Shown here: piece after piece, positions 17,871-27,691 of the stretch | Layout of the letters: each line of letters starts with the position of its first letter | Position numbering within the stretch: the first letter of the stretch is position 1 | NCBI GenBank assembly: GCA_051651625.1 | Contig: JBOFSQ010000102.1 | Coordinates: forward strand, 69,362 to 133,361 | Direction: 5' to 3' | DNA: 64,000 nucleotides | DNA from: JBOFSQ01 sp051651625 | GTDB taxonomy: Bacteria > Planctomycetota > Planctomycetia > Pirellulales > Thermoguttaceae | The notes under the pieces: model-generated | The model's input: the letters and a program-made list of their open reading frames with translations, nothing else | Told to the model about the DNA's origin: nothing | Database searches by the model: none | Made by a program: the position numbers and the translations under genes

Positions 17871-20276
17871 TCACCGCTTCAAAAACCCATACTCATAAAC
17901 TTTCGGCTCAATCTTTTGGGCGAGGAGTTTGAGTTGTGTACGCAAGTCGCCAATTAACGCCGTGTACGTTTCGTCGTCGCTGCGGGCGTTCATTGTCCCC
18001 TTTGCATTTCGTCCTTGGAAAAACTCGCGGATGTCGTAAAACGAGGCGTTGACGTTGCAGTTCGGTGTCGCGTGATAGTACGTCCACAGTTTTCTGCCCG
18101 CGGCAAAAACCGCTTTGGCTTCATCCGAAAATTGTAACGGCGTCGTACGCGGCGGCGTGATGGGGTGCTGCGTGCCGTTCTGCTTCAATGTGCCTGCGAT
18201 AAAATCGGTCATGAAATGACTGGAAAACTTGTCACCAGCGTTGACTTCTTTCTCCGTAAACGGAATCCAGTGATTGACGCCGTGTTGCGACTGAATGTTG
18301 TTGCTGAAAAGCGTGTACGTCAAACAGTCGGTCTGAAACTCTGCGTCATGTTCCCACTTTTTATTCGGAAACAAAAACTGGTCGCGGTCATTGAGCCACG
18401 TCGCCTCGATACACTTGCGAACCGCAAGGTAGATGCTGGCGGCAATCAAGTTTTCCCAGTTGACCCAAATGCCACGCGGATTCGGTAACTGGTCTTTCGT
18501 GTTGAGAATGTACACAATGTTGTTGTGCTGAAAGTCGTTCCCATTGATCCCGTCCATAAAACCAATCGAGTTGTTATTGGTTGCTTTGTGGGCCGAAATC
18601 CACTTGTTGATGTAACGTCCCTTACTGTACGAATAAAAACTCTTTCGCCCAACAACGCGACCTTGATCGTCAATAACGTCTGCTTTGATCTTGCTAAACT
18701 CGGTCTGCACCGAAGTGTCCCAAATCTTAAAACCTATCGGGAAATTCCCTTTAACATTGTCAAACGTGTTAGCACGAACTACAAAACACTTCGCCAACTT
18801 TGCCTTGAAAAACTTCCGAAACTTTTCAAACGCTGAACCTTGCAGAGCTTTCAGCTTTGAAAACTCCGCAAGAATTGAACCGGAGAGTTCGGCGTAAATC
18901 CTGACAAAGAATTGCGTATACAATTCGCGTCCAGCAGTTCCCAAAACAGAGCCGTACTTTTCATGCACAGCCGTTTGATTCACGCCAACCTTGCCCTTAA
19001 CCGCCTTGCTTGCAACTTCCGCATACGGCGGATTGATGTAGATCACCAACTTCTTGCGTTTTTCAGGATCGGTGACAATTTCACGCAACGATTGAGGCAA
19101 CTTTGCAAAATCGTCGTTGAGAAAATCGAATTGGAAGACGTGTTCTTTCAGCAAGTTCGCACCGTTCTCGATGCGGTCGCGCATGACTTCGACATCTTGT
19201 TGGTCGAGCGTTGATGCCCAGATATTGTATTTGTTTGTGAGTCCGGCGAGCAGGTTGCCCGTACCAGCGGCGCAGTCCCAGACGTAGTATTCTTCTTGCC
19301 AGTTTTCACCTAAAACGCCTGCAATGTACTGTTGCGAAAGTTCCACCCAGATTTGCGGTGTGAAAAAACTACCTTTGCGTTCGCGCACGTCTTGCGGCAC
19401 GAGTAAGTCGCGGCGTTCGACGATGTAGTCCCAGTATTCTTCGCGTGGCGGGCGTTCGTATTTGTTCCAAAATTGCGTGTGTGCTTTTTGCTTGTCGGTG
19501 AACGACGCCGTTGTCGAGCTAAACATTCCAGCTTGCGTGACCTTGCGGTCAAGTTCATAGTGGTCGCGTTTCAGCAAGACGAACAGCTTTTCTTTGAGCG
19601 TTTCGTTTTCGGACGCAAGCAAATCGGCGAGGTAGAAATCGCCGTCGATGATGCCGATCTTTTTCGCAACGTCCCAGTTGACGGCGATGGTCGGCTTCAC
19701 GGTTGCAAGCCACTTATTGTAGACGACGATGAAGTTGTTTTTGTCGATTCGCAGTTTTGATGTATCGTCTTTGCCGATGACGAAGTTGTCTTTGACGAAC
19801 GATTTGATTTCTGCGTCGTCGCTCCCGAACGTGAAAAGTGGCGAGCTACCCTCAATCGTCGTTTTGACCTTCTCGTAGACGAGTTTGAATTCTTTCGTCT
19901 CGTGGTTTGACGGCGCGACGTTCCAGTTGAAGTCGCTGACGTAGAAGATGTCGTGGATTTCGCTGTATGGGATAAAGGCGATTTTTTCGGCGTCAAACGC
20001 GCCGAGAAATGCGGGCGGATGAAATTTGTCGAACGTTCGTGCTTTTCCAATCGTGAGAATGAGTTGCACAAGCGACTTGATAACGTCGGCCTTGCCCTTC
20101 TTCGCTTCCGCCCAGAGAAACGCTCTGACTTCAAAGAGCGGAATTTGCGCACCAGCGTCGGGGACAGAGATGCAGAAGTCGATGTTGCCGACGATTTTCG
20201 TGCTGTCGAACTTGGCGAAGTAATCGTGTGCCACTTTGTTCTTGAGTTCTTCTTCGCGGATGTTAGCGTATTTCAT
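17871..20276 (-). CDS. Type IIG restriction-modification enzyme (N6-adenine methyltransferase fused to nuclease domain)
   Basis: 801 residues. Residues 33-59 give D33...E57-A-K59, the PD-(D/E)XK nuclease pattern. Motif X (GSFFTP, 302-307) precedes SAM-binding motif I DCAAGTGN (334-341) and the catalytic NPPY (415-418), the order of gamma-class N6-adenine methyltransferases. The C-terminal 350 residues would hold the target recognition domain. The enzyme should methylate and cut DNA at a specific site in one chain. The 246-residue membrane protein follows with coupled translation. Lack of a separate specificity or nuclease gene agrees with type IIG; a BREX-type methylase is less likely because the other BREX genes are absent. 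Confidence 0.85.
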   Translation of the reverse strand: MKYANIREEELKNKVAHDYFAKFDSTKIVGNIDFCISVPDAGAQIPLFEVRAFLWAEAKKGKADVIKSLVQLILTIGKARTFDKFHPPAFLGAFDAEKIAFIPYSEIHDIFYVSDFNWNVAPSNHETKEFKLVYEKVKTTIEGSSPLFTFGSDDAEIKSFVKDNFVIGKDDTSKLRIDKNNFIVVYNKWLATVKPTIAVNWDVAKKIGIIDGDFYLADLLASENETLKEKLFVLLKRDHYELDRKVTQAGMFSSTTASFTDKQKAHTQFWNKYERPPREEYWDYIVERRDLLVPQDVRERKGSFFTPQIWVELSQQYIAGVLGENWQEEYYVWDCAAGTGNLLAGLTNKYNIWASTLDQQDVEVMRDRIENGANLLKEHVFQFDFLNDDFAKLPQSLREIVTDPEKRKKLVIYINPPYAEVASKAVKGKVGVNQTAVHEKYGSVLGTAGRELYTQFFVRIYAELSGSILAEFSKLKALQGSAFEKFRKFFKAKLAKCFVVRANTFDNVKGNFPIGFKIWDTSVQTEFSKIKADVIDDQGRVVGRKSFYSYSKGRYINKWISAHKATNNNSIGFMDGINGNDFQHNNIVYILNTKDQLPNPRGIWVNWENLIAASIYLAVRKCIEATWLNDRDQFLFPNKKWEHDAEFQTDCLTYTLFSNNIQSQHGVNHWIPFTEKEVNAGDKFSSHFMTDFIAGTLKQNGTQHPITPPRTTPLQFSDEAKAVFAAGRKLWTYYHATPNCNVNASFYDIREFFQGRNAKGTMNARSDDETYTALIGDLRTQLKLLAQKIEPKVYEYGFLKR

Positions 20277-20881
20277 TGGTGCGTCCTTGTTTCTGATCCG
20301 GTCACTACGCTACGCTGTGTTCGCGGCGTTGAATGGCGATTCTGGTCGCTCGCTTACGCTTCCCGCTCCGATTCTGATTCTCGCCTCTGCGGGAATGACG
20401 ATGCGGTGTCGGAATCCAAACACAACTGGACACGAGAGCATAGCGGTTTTCGCGTTTTTGGCAAGCGAGACGCGCGGGGGAAATTGTGCATGGCATTTTG
20501 TCGGAACGCGCGGGTGTCTTGGCTGCAATGCGTTGGCGTCAACTCTCGCACATGCGGGCGGGATGCCCGTGTTCCCAGTTGCACCGAATGACAAGTTCTA
20601 CGCCCAATGGCGATGATGGTCACTCGCTTACGCTTCCCGCTCCGATTCTGGATTCACGCCAAACGAGTTCTGCGCACAATAGTGATTCTGGCACTCGCTT
20701 ACGCTTCGCGTTCTTATTCGGACGCTTCGTGTTCGGATTGTTCTGGTCACTCGCTTACGCTTCCCGCTATGATTCTGGATTCCCGCTTTCGCGGCGAAGT
20801 GGTACTGCCGCCTTCTTTCCGGCTTCTATTTCAGCGAGGTGCGAGTGATTGATCGGTGCGAATCGGTTCACCACATGCCAC
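20277..20881. repeat. Gene-free region with four scattered copies of the family 3 repeat
   Basis: This 605-base gap contains four related copies of (G)CACTCGCTTACGCTTC-CGCTCYGATTCTGG at about 20342-20372, 20619-20651, 20691-20721 and 20746-20778, all in the same orientation, plus a GCGGGCGGGATGCCCG dyad near 20555. Reading frames through it translate to low-complexity repeat sequence without start sites. It separates the type IIG gene from the SecA-like gene. Confidence 0.7.
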
Positions 20882-22765
20882 TCAATCTGGTGCGTCGAGG
20901 TACGGGTCTTGGCCTAGCGTGCGCTGGGCTTTTTTGCGTTCTTTTTCGTAGTAGAGCATCACTTTGCGTGCGCGAAAGCTCTTGCGTTCGATTCGCTGCT
21001 GCGCACGACGGAAGACGCGAACGGCGCGGTCAAGCGACTTCGCATTGCGTACTCCAAACGCCTTCGCAAGAATCTCGTCTTCCATCGACAAGTATTGACG
21101 ATACGTCCCCGGATCGCCTTGTCGTCCACACCTGCCGATGAGTTGGCGGTCGATGCGTGAGGAGTCGTGCATTTCCGTACAGATAACGTGAAGTCCGCCA
21201 AGCGCGACGACTTCATCCGCAAGTTTGATGTCGGTGCCGCGTCCCGCCATATTTGTCGAAACCGTGACTCGCGACGCCTCGCCCGCACGCGCAACAATCG
21301 CCGCCTCTTCCGCGACCAAGTTGGCGTTGAGAACTTGGTGTTCGATTCCACGCGCAGAGAGACGTTCAGACAAGAGTACCGATTTGTCGATGGTGCGCGT
21401 ACCGATTAAAACTGGTCGCTGCGACTGGTGGAAGTCAGCAACTTCGTCAACAATCGCATCCATCTTCGATTCTTCGTCGGGAAAGAGAAGCGTTGGCATT
21501 CGCTTGCGCTGCGGCGGTTTGTTCGTCGGGACGGTCTCAACGCGGCAACGGTAAATCGACTTCAGTTCGCGGCGCGATGACGCCGCTGTCCCCGTCATTC
21601 CGGCGAGGTGCGGAAAACGCAGAAAGAAATCTTGCACCGTGATTCGCGCCGCTTGGCCTGTCTCGACCGTGATGTCGATCCCTTCCTTTGCCTCAATCGC
21701 TTGGTGAATACCGCCTCGCCACTTTCGCCCTTCGCCAAGTCGTCCAGTGAACTCGTCAACGATTACAATCTCACCGTCGCGGATGATGTAGTGCTGATGA
21801 AGATGATAGTCGCGGGCAACGAGAATCGCGCGTTCGACGTCGGCGTAGAGGTGCGCGAGACCGACTGATTCGATCTCGGTGTTGTGACCAAGTTGCCGAA
21901 CCCGTTTGCGTCCTGCGATGGTGAGCGTGACCTCTTTTTTGTCGTGCTCGACGGTGTAGTCGTCTTCTTCTTGGAATAATGGCGCAACGCTGGCGGCCCA
22001 GCGATAACAGGCCACTTCCGCTTTTTGCTCTTCTGTTGGTCGCGCCGAAATTATGAGCGGCGTACTCGCTTCGTCGATGAGAATGCTGTCGGCCTCGTCA
22101 ACGAGTGCAAAGAACGGCGGACGCTGCACGGGGAGATCGCCAGAAGTTTTTTCGCGTCCGAGGAGCGAGCCAACGATGTCGCGTCGTCCTTCGCGGATAT
22201 TGCGGAGCAGTAGTCGGTCGCGGAGAAAATCGAAACCGAATTCTTTTGCGGTGCCGTAAGTTATGTCGGCGGCGTAGGCGTCGCGTCGTTGTGGTTGCGG
22301 CATCTGTTCTTGAACGAGACCGACGCGCATTGCGAGTGCGTTATAGATCGGTGTCATTAGTTCGGCGTCGCGGCGGGCGAGGTAATCGTTGACGGTCGCC
22401 AGATACGCACCGCGTCCGGCGAGTGCGTAGAGATAGAGCGGCAGAGTTGCGGTAAGCGTCTTCCCTTCGCCGGTCTGCATCTCGACAATCGTGTGACGAA
22501 ACGTCGCAACTCCGCCGTGAAGTTGAACGTCATAGTGACGCATTCCGCACGTTCGCCGTCCAGCCTCGCGGACGAGTGCAAACGCCTCCGGCAGCAGCGA
22601 TTCGAGCGTCTCGTCACAGCGTGCGCGATAACGGAGCGCGAGACTCGCCTTCCGCAGTTCGTAGTCGGACAACGCCTGCACACGCGGCTCCAGCGCGACA
22701 ATCTGCCGCACAACCGCCCCAATCGGCGGACGACAACAATCTTGAAACCACTTTATGAACGACAT
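20882..22765 (-). CDS. Shortened SecA-like preprotein translocase ATPase
   Basis: 627 residues; normal SecA is about 850-950. The Walker A MQTGEGKT (96-103), preprotein cross-linking region, DEAD motif (LVDEADSILIDEASTPLIIS, 222-240) and the second motor domain with RQLIGRCGRQGDPG are all present. The protein stops soon after RKVMLYYEKERKKAQ, so most of the helical scaffold, the two-helix finger, the wing domain and the zinc tail are missing. Planctomycetes often carry a second SecA-like gene of this kind beside a full one. It may be an accessory export ATPase or may not act with SecYEG in the usual way. Confidence 0.88.
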   Translation of the reverse strand: MSFIKWFQDCCRPPIGAVVRQIVALEPRVQALSDYELRKASLALRYRARCDETLESLLPEAFALVREAGRRTCGMRHYDVQLHGGVATFRHTIVEMQTGEGKTLTATLPLYLYALAGRGAYLATVNDYLARRDAELMTPIYNALAMRVGLVQEQMPQPQRRDAYAADITYGTAKEFGFDFLRDRLLLRNIREGRRDIVGSLLGREKTSGDLPVQRPPFFALVDEADSILIDEASTPLIISARPTEEQKAEVACYRWAASVAPLFQEEDDYTVEHDKKEVTLTIAGRKRVRQLGHNTEIESVGLAHLYADVERAILVARDYHLHQHYIIRDGEIVIVDEFTGRLGEGRKWRGGIHQAIEAKEGIDITVETGQAARITVQDFFLRFPHLAGMTGTAASSRRELKSIYRCRVETVPTNKPPQRKRMPTLLFPDEESKMDAIVDEVADFHQSQRPVLIGTRTIDKSVLLSERLSARGIEHQVLNANLVAEEAAIVARAGEASRVTVSTNMAGRGTDIKLADEVVALGGLHVICTEMHDSSRIDRQLIGRCGRQGDPGTYRQYLSMEDEILAKAFGVRNAKSLDRAVRVFRRAQQRIERKSFRARKVMLYYEKERKKAQRTLGQDPYLDAPD

Positions 22766-22846
22766 TGGTGACGACTGTTTCTTTTGGAAAAATGGTAGGT
22801 GCTCACGGAATTTGGTCGCGTTGTCGTTAGCGTGTTATGATTCAGG

Positions 22847-22902
22847 GCACTCGCTTACGCTTCGTGTTCTTATTGACGTGACGTAATAAGAAAGCGAGTG
22901 CC
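22847..22902. repeat. Family 3 repeat forming a hairpin
   Basis: GCACTCGCTTACGCTTCGTG (from 22848) with TTCTTATT is followed by AATAAGAAAGCGAGTGCC (22885-22902), giving a stem that uses the repeat's own sequence. It lies between the small membrane protein gene and the SecA-like gene and may serve as a terminator for the former. Confidence 0.6.
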
Positions 22903-22920
22903 ACGAAAAATGTATCAGCG

Positions 22921-23229
22921 TCATTTCTTCTTCGTCGATGAAGACGATGGCCGCAGGAAACGGAACAGCAAAAACCCCGGAATGATCAGACACAGCGACC
23001 ACGGCCAAATCGCACCGACGACAGCCGAGGCGACGATCATCGCGTACGCCCATCGTGGGAAGCGGGCGAGGTCGTTCCACGCGAGCCACAAAAGACAAAG
23101 AACAATCCCAAGTCGCATCGCCGCCGCGAACGGCATCTTCAGTAACCCCGCAAACGCGAGCGGATACGAAACCAGTGCCACCACAAGTAGCAACACCGCC
23201 GCAAGACCTAGCTTCGTTTGAAATGACAT
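22921..23229 (-). CDS. Small membrane protein
   Basis: About 102 residues from the ATG at 23229 (MSFQTKLGLAAVLL); a longer in-frame start at 23334 would add a soluble stretch and overlap the purF 3' end, so I prefer the shorter. Three hydrophobic segments (residues 7-25, 33-49 and 58-85) and a Ser/Lys-rich tail (SSSSTKKK) are visible. No family recognised. It is followed by the SecA-like gene after a hairpin and preceded by purF. Confidence 0.6.
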   Translation of the reverse strand: MSFQTKLGLAAVLLLVVALVSYPLAFAGLLKMPFAAAMRLGIVLCLLWLAWNDLARFPRWAYAMIVASAVVGAIWPWSLCLIIPGFLLFRFLRPSSSSTKKK

Positions 23230-23281
23230 TTTTAGATGAACTTCCTTGTCCGAATGGTATAGAGATAAAACTGCGAGTTCA

Positions 23282-24877
23282 TCACCCCAAGTTCCCACTG
23301 GCAGCTTCAGCGCGGAGTGATACAAGATCGTCAAACGCTAACTGCGCGAGCTGCGTCCCCCACGGTGTCGGGTAACTTCCCGTCACGCACGCCTGACAGA
23401 GTTTCGTTTGCGGAATACCAATCGCACGCTCCAGCGAGTCAACGGGGAGATAACGGAGCGAGTCCGCGCCCAAATCTGCCGCCATCTTCGCCTCGATTTC
23501 CGGCGTGATACGCCACGACGTAACAGCACCGCAATCAAAATGTTGCGGCGCGTAAAGCTCCGTATACGTTGACATGTCGATACCGTAAAAACACGGCGAG
23601 ATAATCGGCGGACACGCAACACGAACGTGAATCTCCTTCGCACGCCCAAGTTCGCGGATACGTCGCAGCAACACCCGCATCGACGTCGAACGCACAATCG
23701 AGTCGTCAACGAGCACGACACGTTTTCCTTCGAGCACTTCGCGGAGCGGCGTGTACTTCGTCTCGGCCTTGCGAAGCCGAAACTCGCCGCCTTCGATGAA
23801 CGTTCGTCCGCTGTAACGGTTACGAATCAGTCCTTCAAGACACGGCACGCCAAGTGCGTAAGCCATCCCGTCGGCTGCACCTTTGCTGGTGTCGGGGACT
23901 GGAACGACAATCGTGTCGTCGTCGATTACTATGTTGTTGACTTCGCATTCGATTCGTGCAAGTTCTTCGCCGAGACGTTTGCGTGCAAGGTAGACACTTC
24001 GGCTATCAATCGTACTTGCGACGTTGGCGAAGTAAACCCATTCAAAAAAGCAGTGTGCTTGTCGCGTAGACTCGGCGAACCGCTCGAAACGAATTCCGTT
24101 CGGCGAGACGATGATCATCTCGCCCGGCGCGACGGGCCGAATACTTTCACCCGAAAATCCAAGGTTGAAAAGCGCGACACTCTCGCTGGCAGCGGCGAAG
24201 AGATTCCCTTCGATGGCGTAGCAGAGCGGTTTCATTCCGAGCGGGTCGCGGGCGATGAACATCTCGCCAATCGCGTTGAGATATGCGAGGCTGTACGACC
24301 CGTCGAAGAACTGCGCGAGCGACTGCATCACTGCGAGGAGGTCGGCGTCTTCACCCATCGCGGAGAGTGCCGCCGAGAGATAGTGCATAATTACTTCGGT
24401 ATCGGTCTCGCGGGCGAGATGCGTGTTGCCGTCGGCGAGAAGCTCGTTACAAAGTGCGGCATAGTTTGAAAGTTGCCCGTTGAAGGCAAAACTAAACCAC
24501 TTGTGTTTCTTGATGTGGTGTCGCTCGAACGGCTGCGCATAACTACGGTCGTCGCGTCCGCAGGTGGCGTAACGGACGTGCCCAATCGCTGCGTTGCCAG
24601 CGTATTCGTCCATAATCTGCGCGTACTTTGTACGATGCGCGAGGTGAAAGACTTCCGAAACGGTACCGACTTCTTTGTAGGTGTCGATGATCTGTTGACG
24701 ATTTTGGCGAAACGTAGTTATGCCAGCCGCCAGTTGACCGCGATTTTGCAGATCGAGCAGCATACGCGGCAGGAGACGCGAAACTTCGCTTGGACCTTGA
24801 TTCGGACAGAGCGGCGACGCCTCACCGTCAAGATGATAAACCGCCGCAATGCCGCACTCTTCGTGTATCTCATTCAT
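23282..24877 (-). CDS. purF: Amidophosphoribosyltransferase (first step of purine synthesis)
   Basis: 531 residues. The N-terminal glutaminase begins with a short propeptide before the nucleophile Cys8 (ECGIAAVYH). The phosphoribosyltransferase part carries the PRPP loop VVLVDDSIVRSTS. The enzyme transfers ammonia from glutamine to PRPP to give phosphoribosylamine in the cytoplasm. The start ATG at 24877 is the only one that gives an exposed Cys near the N-terminus. No other purine genes are adjacent. Confidence 0.95.
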   Translation of the reverse strand: MNEIHEECGIAAVYHLDGEASPLCPNQGPSEVSRLLPRMLLDLQNRGQLAAGITTFRQNRQQIIDTYKEVGTVSEVFHLAHRTKYAQIMDEYAGNAAIGHVRYATCGRDDRSYAQPFERHHIKKHKWFSFAFNGQLSNYAALCNELLADGNTHLARETDTEVIMHYLSAALSAMGEDADLLAVMQSLAQFFDGSYSLAYLNAIGEMFIARDPLGMKPLCYAIEGNLFAAASESVALFNLGFSGESIRPVAPGEMIIVSPNGIRFERFAESTRQAHCFFEWVYFANVASTIDSRSVYLARKRLGEELARIECEVNNIVIDDDTIVVPVPDTSKGAADGMAYALGVPCLEGLIRNRYSGRTFIEGGEFRLRKAETKYTPLREVLEGKRVVLVDDSIVRSTSMRVLLRRIRELGRAKEIHVRVACPPIISPCFYGIDMSTYTELYAPQHFDCGAVTSWRITPEIEAKMAADLGADSLRYLPVDSLERAIGIPQTKLCQACVTGSYPTPWGTQLAQLAFDDLVSLRAEAASGNLG

Positions 24878-24972
24878 ACGTTTCGATCCCCAAACTGTGA
24901 AAGTTTCGTGAACAGTGGGGCATATTCTATCGCCCGATGCAAGTTTCGCAAGACTTCGCCCAATGCCGCAAT

Positions 24973-26151
24973 TCAGACAAGACGTTGCAATCGGTTCCCT
25001 TCGCCTCGTTTGACAACCCGACGCAGTTCGAGTTGGCCAATCGTAGCGAGTACGACACCTATGCCGAGCGTTGTCGTTTCGAGAACTTCGTCGATTGTGT
25101 GGCCGCCTGTGCCGATGGCGTCGTAGATTGTCTGTTCGTTTGGCGTGAGTGTTGGTTGTGGCGCGAGCGGCGACTGCGGTGTCGGCGGTGTCTCAAAAAG
25201 TGTGGCGGTACTCTTCGGCACCAATGACGGCGTTGTTGCAGTGAACGCGAGTGCGGCGAGTATGTCGCTCATAGATTCGACGAGAATCGCGCCGCTGCGG
25301 ATGAGTGTGTGACAACCGCGTGCGTTGTCGCTATCGACGCCGCCCGGAATCGCCATCACGACGCGGCCCTGCTTTCGTGCAAGATTTGCCGTGATTAGCG
25401 CACCACTTTTGGGCGGTGCCTCGACGATCAAAACGCCAAGCGATATTCCGCTGACAATTCTGTTTCGCTGCGGAAACGTTGCCATCGACGGTTCGTGGTG
25501 CGGCCAGTATTCGCTCACGAGGCAACCGTGCGCGACGATTTCGTTACCGAGTTCGCGGTGCGCGGACGGTGTAACGTTGAGAACTCCGCCACCGAGAACG
25601 GCAACGGTATCGCCGCCCGCTTCGATTGCACCGCGATGCGCGGCGGCGTCGATTCCGTGCGCCAAACCGCTGACGATTAGCAGCCCTGCTTGTGTCGCCT
25701 CTTTCGCAAGTTTTTGCGCCTGCGCAAGACCGTAAGAACTCGCGCGACGAGTCCCGACTATCGCCAAACACGGACGGTCAAAGAGCGGCGTCGCGTTTGC
25801 GAGCGACCCGCGCACAAACAAAAACGAAGGCGGCGCGTGAATCGCACGCAGTCGCGGCGGATAACGCGGGTCGCGGACAGAGACAATCTCAATCGACTCG
25901 CGCTCGCAAAGTTTTATCATCTCCGCAACGTCGTCGTGTTTCCGCGCAGACGTAATCGCGCCAGCCAACTTCGTACCGACTCCTTCCACGCGACGCAGCT
26001 CATCCGCCGACGCCTTGAGTGCCGCCGCCGCTGTACCGAACCGCTGGCAAAGTCGTCGATACGAAATCGGCCCAACGCCGTCAACCGACGTTAGCACCAA
26101 ATCGTCAACCAAATCTTGCGGCGTCAGCGGACGCGGGGCGATTTCAAACAT
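24973..26151 (-). CDS. dprA: DNA-processing protein DprA
   Basis: 392 residues: an N-terminal helix-hairpin-helix part (DGVGPISYRRLCQRFG, RRVEGVGTKLAGAI), the Rossmann-fold core with IVGTRRASSYG (132-141), SGLAHGIDAAAHRGA, FPQRNRIVSGIS, and a C-terminal winged helix (TIDEVLETTTLG). DprA protects incoming single-stranded DNA and loads RecA during natural transformation, in the cytoplasm. Length and domain order are normal. It lies between cbpA-like and purF genes on the same strand. Confidence 0.94.
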   Translation of the reverse strand: MFEIAPRPLTPQDLVDDLVLTSVDGVGPISYRRLCQRFGTAAAALKASADELRRVEGVGTKLAGAITSARKHDDVAEMIKLCERESIEIVSVRDPRYPPRLRAIHAPPSFLFVRGSLANATPLFDRPCLAIVGTRRASSYGLAQAQKLAKEATQAGLLIVSGLAHGIDAAAHRGAIEAGGDTVAVLGGGVLNVTPSAHRELGNEIVAHGCLVSEYWPHHEPSMATFPQRNRIVSGISLGVLIVEAPPKSGALITANLARKQGRVVMAIPGGVDSDNARGCHTLIRSGAILVESMSDILAALAFTATTPSLVPKSTATLFETPPTPQSPLAPQPTLTPNEQTIYDAIGTGGHTIDEVLETTTLGIGVVLATIGQLELRRVVKRGEGNRLQRLV

Positions 26152-26184
26152 GTTGAAACCTCAAGTTTGCGGCAAAATGTTTGT

Positions 26185-27147
26185 TCACGTCTCCCACCGA
26201 ATATCTTGGCGCAATGTTGGTTCGGGTGTTGTGAAGTTACGAATTGCTTCAACGTCGTTTTGCGTCCATTCTTTTGGGAGTGCGACTTCGATCTCGACGA
26301 TCATATCGCCGGACGTTGTCGCACCGTGCCCTTTGAGACGCAGCTTCGTTCCGCTCGTCGATTGCGGCGGAATCTTGAGCGAGACGGTCCCGCGCGGCGT
26401 TGCGATCTCGACCGTTCCGCCAAGTACAGCTTCGCGCAGCGAAACCGGCAAACGCAAATGAAGATCGTTACCGACTCGACGATAGTGCGGATGCTCCGTA
26501 ACGTCAATGGTGAGAATCGCGTCACCTGCGGGGCCGCCAGTTGCAGACGGTTCGCCCTGTCCGCGGAGCCGAATTTTCTTCCCACTCTCAACGCCCGCCG
26601 GAATCTTGACCGAAACGTTTTGAACACCACCGCGACGTTCAAGCCGAACGTCCACGCTTCCACCACGAACAGCCAGCGAGAGCGGAATCGCAACGCTCTG
26701 ATTGATGTCACTACCGCGCGTGGGTGGCGCGGGCCTGCGTCCACGACCGCCAGCCGTTCTCGCGCCGCCCATTCCGCCGCCAAACATCCCGCCCAAGATC
26801 GACGCGATGTCTTCTGGGACAGCTTCTTCGCCGCCACGTCCGCCACCGTAACTGCGAAAAAAGTCGGCAAACGACTGTCCGCCACCCGACCACTGAAACC
26901 CGCCCGGCCCACTCGCACCCTGACTCATCCGATCAGGATTCACTCCGTACCGGTCGTACACAGCGCGCTTCTGCGTGTCGTTCAAAACGTCAAACGCCTC
27001 TTGAAGTTCCTGAAACTTCTCTTTGGCCTTCGGATCGTCGGGGTGCAAATCGGGATGAAGTTCACGCGCACGCTTGCGGTACGCCTGCTTGATTTCACCA
27101 TCACTCGCCCCTTTTGAGACGCCAAGAATGCTGTAATAGTCTGTCAT
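26185..27147 (-). CDS. DnaJ/CbpA-type co-chaperone without zinc finger
   Basis: 320 residues. The J domain has HPD at 31-33 and ends at about residue 70; it is followed by a Gly/Phe/Ser-rich linker (GPGGFQWSGGGQSF) and two beta-sandwich C-terminal domains (AIPLSLAVRGGSV, VKIPAGVESGKKIRLRGQG). There is no CxxCxGxG zinc region, so it is a type II J-protein such as CbpA, which stimulates DnaK ATPase activity. It starts 226 bases from the divergent small membrane protein gene. Confidence 0.9.
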   Translation of the reverse strand: MTDYYSILGVSKGASDGEIKQAYRKRARELHPDLHPDDPKAKEKFQELQEAFDVLNDTQKRAVYDRYGVNPDRMSQGASGPGGFQWSGGGQSFADFFRSYGGGRGGEEAVPEDIASILGGMFGGGMGGARTAGGRGRRPAPPTRGSDINQSVAIPLSLAVRGGSVDVRLERRGGVQNVSVKIPAGVESGKKIRLRGQGEPSATGGPAGDAILTIDVTEHPHYRRVGNDLHLRLPVSLREAVLGGTVEIATPRGTVSLKIPPQSTSGTKLRLKGHGATTSGDMIVEIEVALPKEWTQNDVEAIRNFTTPEPTLRQDIRWET

Positions 27148-27373
27148 GGTTTTTGAAGTTGTTTACGTTTTGTACTGTTGCGGAATTTGTTGGGGTTATT
27201 GTCGTTCACAGCATGCGGGATTGTACCGAGGCGTCGGGGAAAATCAACCGTTGCGACTTGAAAGAATCGGACTGCGCCGATTGCGTCGGTGTGAAAAGGT
27301 CTCCCTGTTTTTGGGGCGTAGTGGTGGTAGAATAGTGTCTCACCCGGCGCAAAAAAACACCTCGCAGATACCG

Positions 27374-27691
27374 ATGATCTTCCAGATTCCGATCACGCCG
27401 CTGGTAACAGTGGTTCTATTTTTTGTAGTGATTTCGGGGCTGACGTTCCTCGCGCTGCGACGCCGCGACGCACTGCTGGAGGAGTTTCTCGTCCCCGAAC
27501 CAAACAAAGAAAGCGACCGCGAGTTTCTCGACCGTCTCGGCGTCGTCCTCGAACAGCTACCGCCCGAACCCGTTGAAGAAACGCCCGCCACCGAAGAAGA
27601 CGAAAACGTCGCGTGGGCCGCCGATATTCCCGCATGGGTCAATCAACAACAGATCGCTCCCGCAAGTGAGCCAAACAATGGGACACCCTGA
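27374..27691 (+). CDS. Small single-pass membrane protein upstream of the DUF58 gene
   Basis: 105 residues from the ATG at 27374: a hydrophobic segment (LVTVVLFFVVISGLTFLALRRR) then an acidic, Pro-rich cytoplasmic tail (EQLPPEPVEETPATEEDEN). An upstream open frame to 27146 exists but codes for implausible Cys-rich sequence over the promoter region. Its 3' end overlaps the DUF58 gene start by 14 bases, suggesting joint translation. No family recognised; such small proteins often accompany MoxR/DUF58 systems. Confidence 0.55.
   Translation: MIFQIPITPLVTVVLFFVVISGLTFLALRRRDALLEEFLVPEPNKESDREFLDRLGVVLEQLPPEPVEETPATEEDENVAWAADIPAWVNQQQIAPASEPNNGTP

Noticed and set aside
20277..20881. Several short ORFs in both strands of the gap
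   Set aside because: They are translations of the repeated CACTCGCTTACGCTTC sequence.
27146..27373. N-terminal extension of the small membrane protein
   Set aside because: It overlaps the divergent cbpA-like start and promoter region and encodes Cys/Arg-rich sequence unlike the body.
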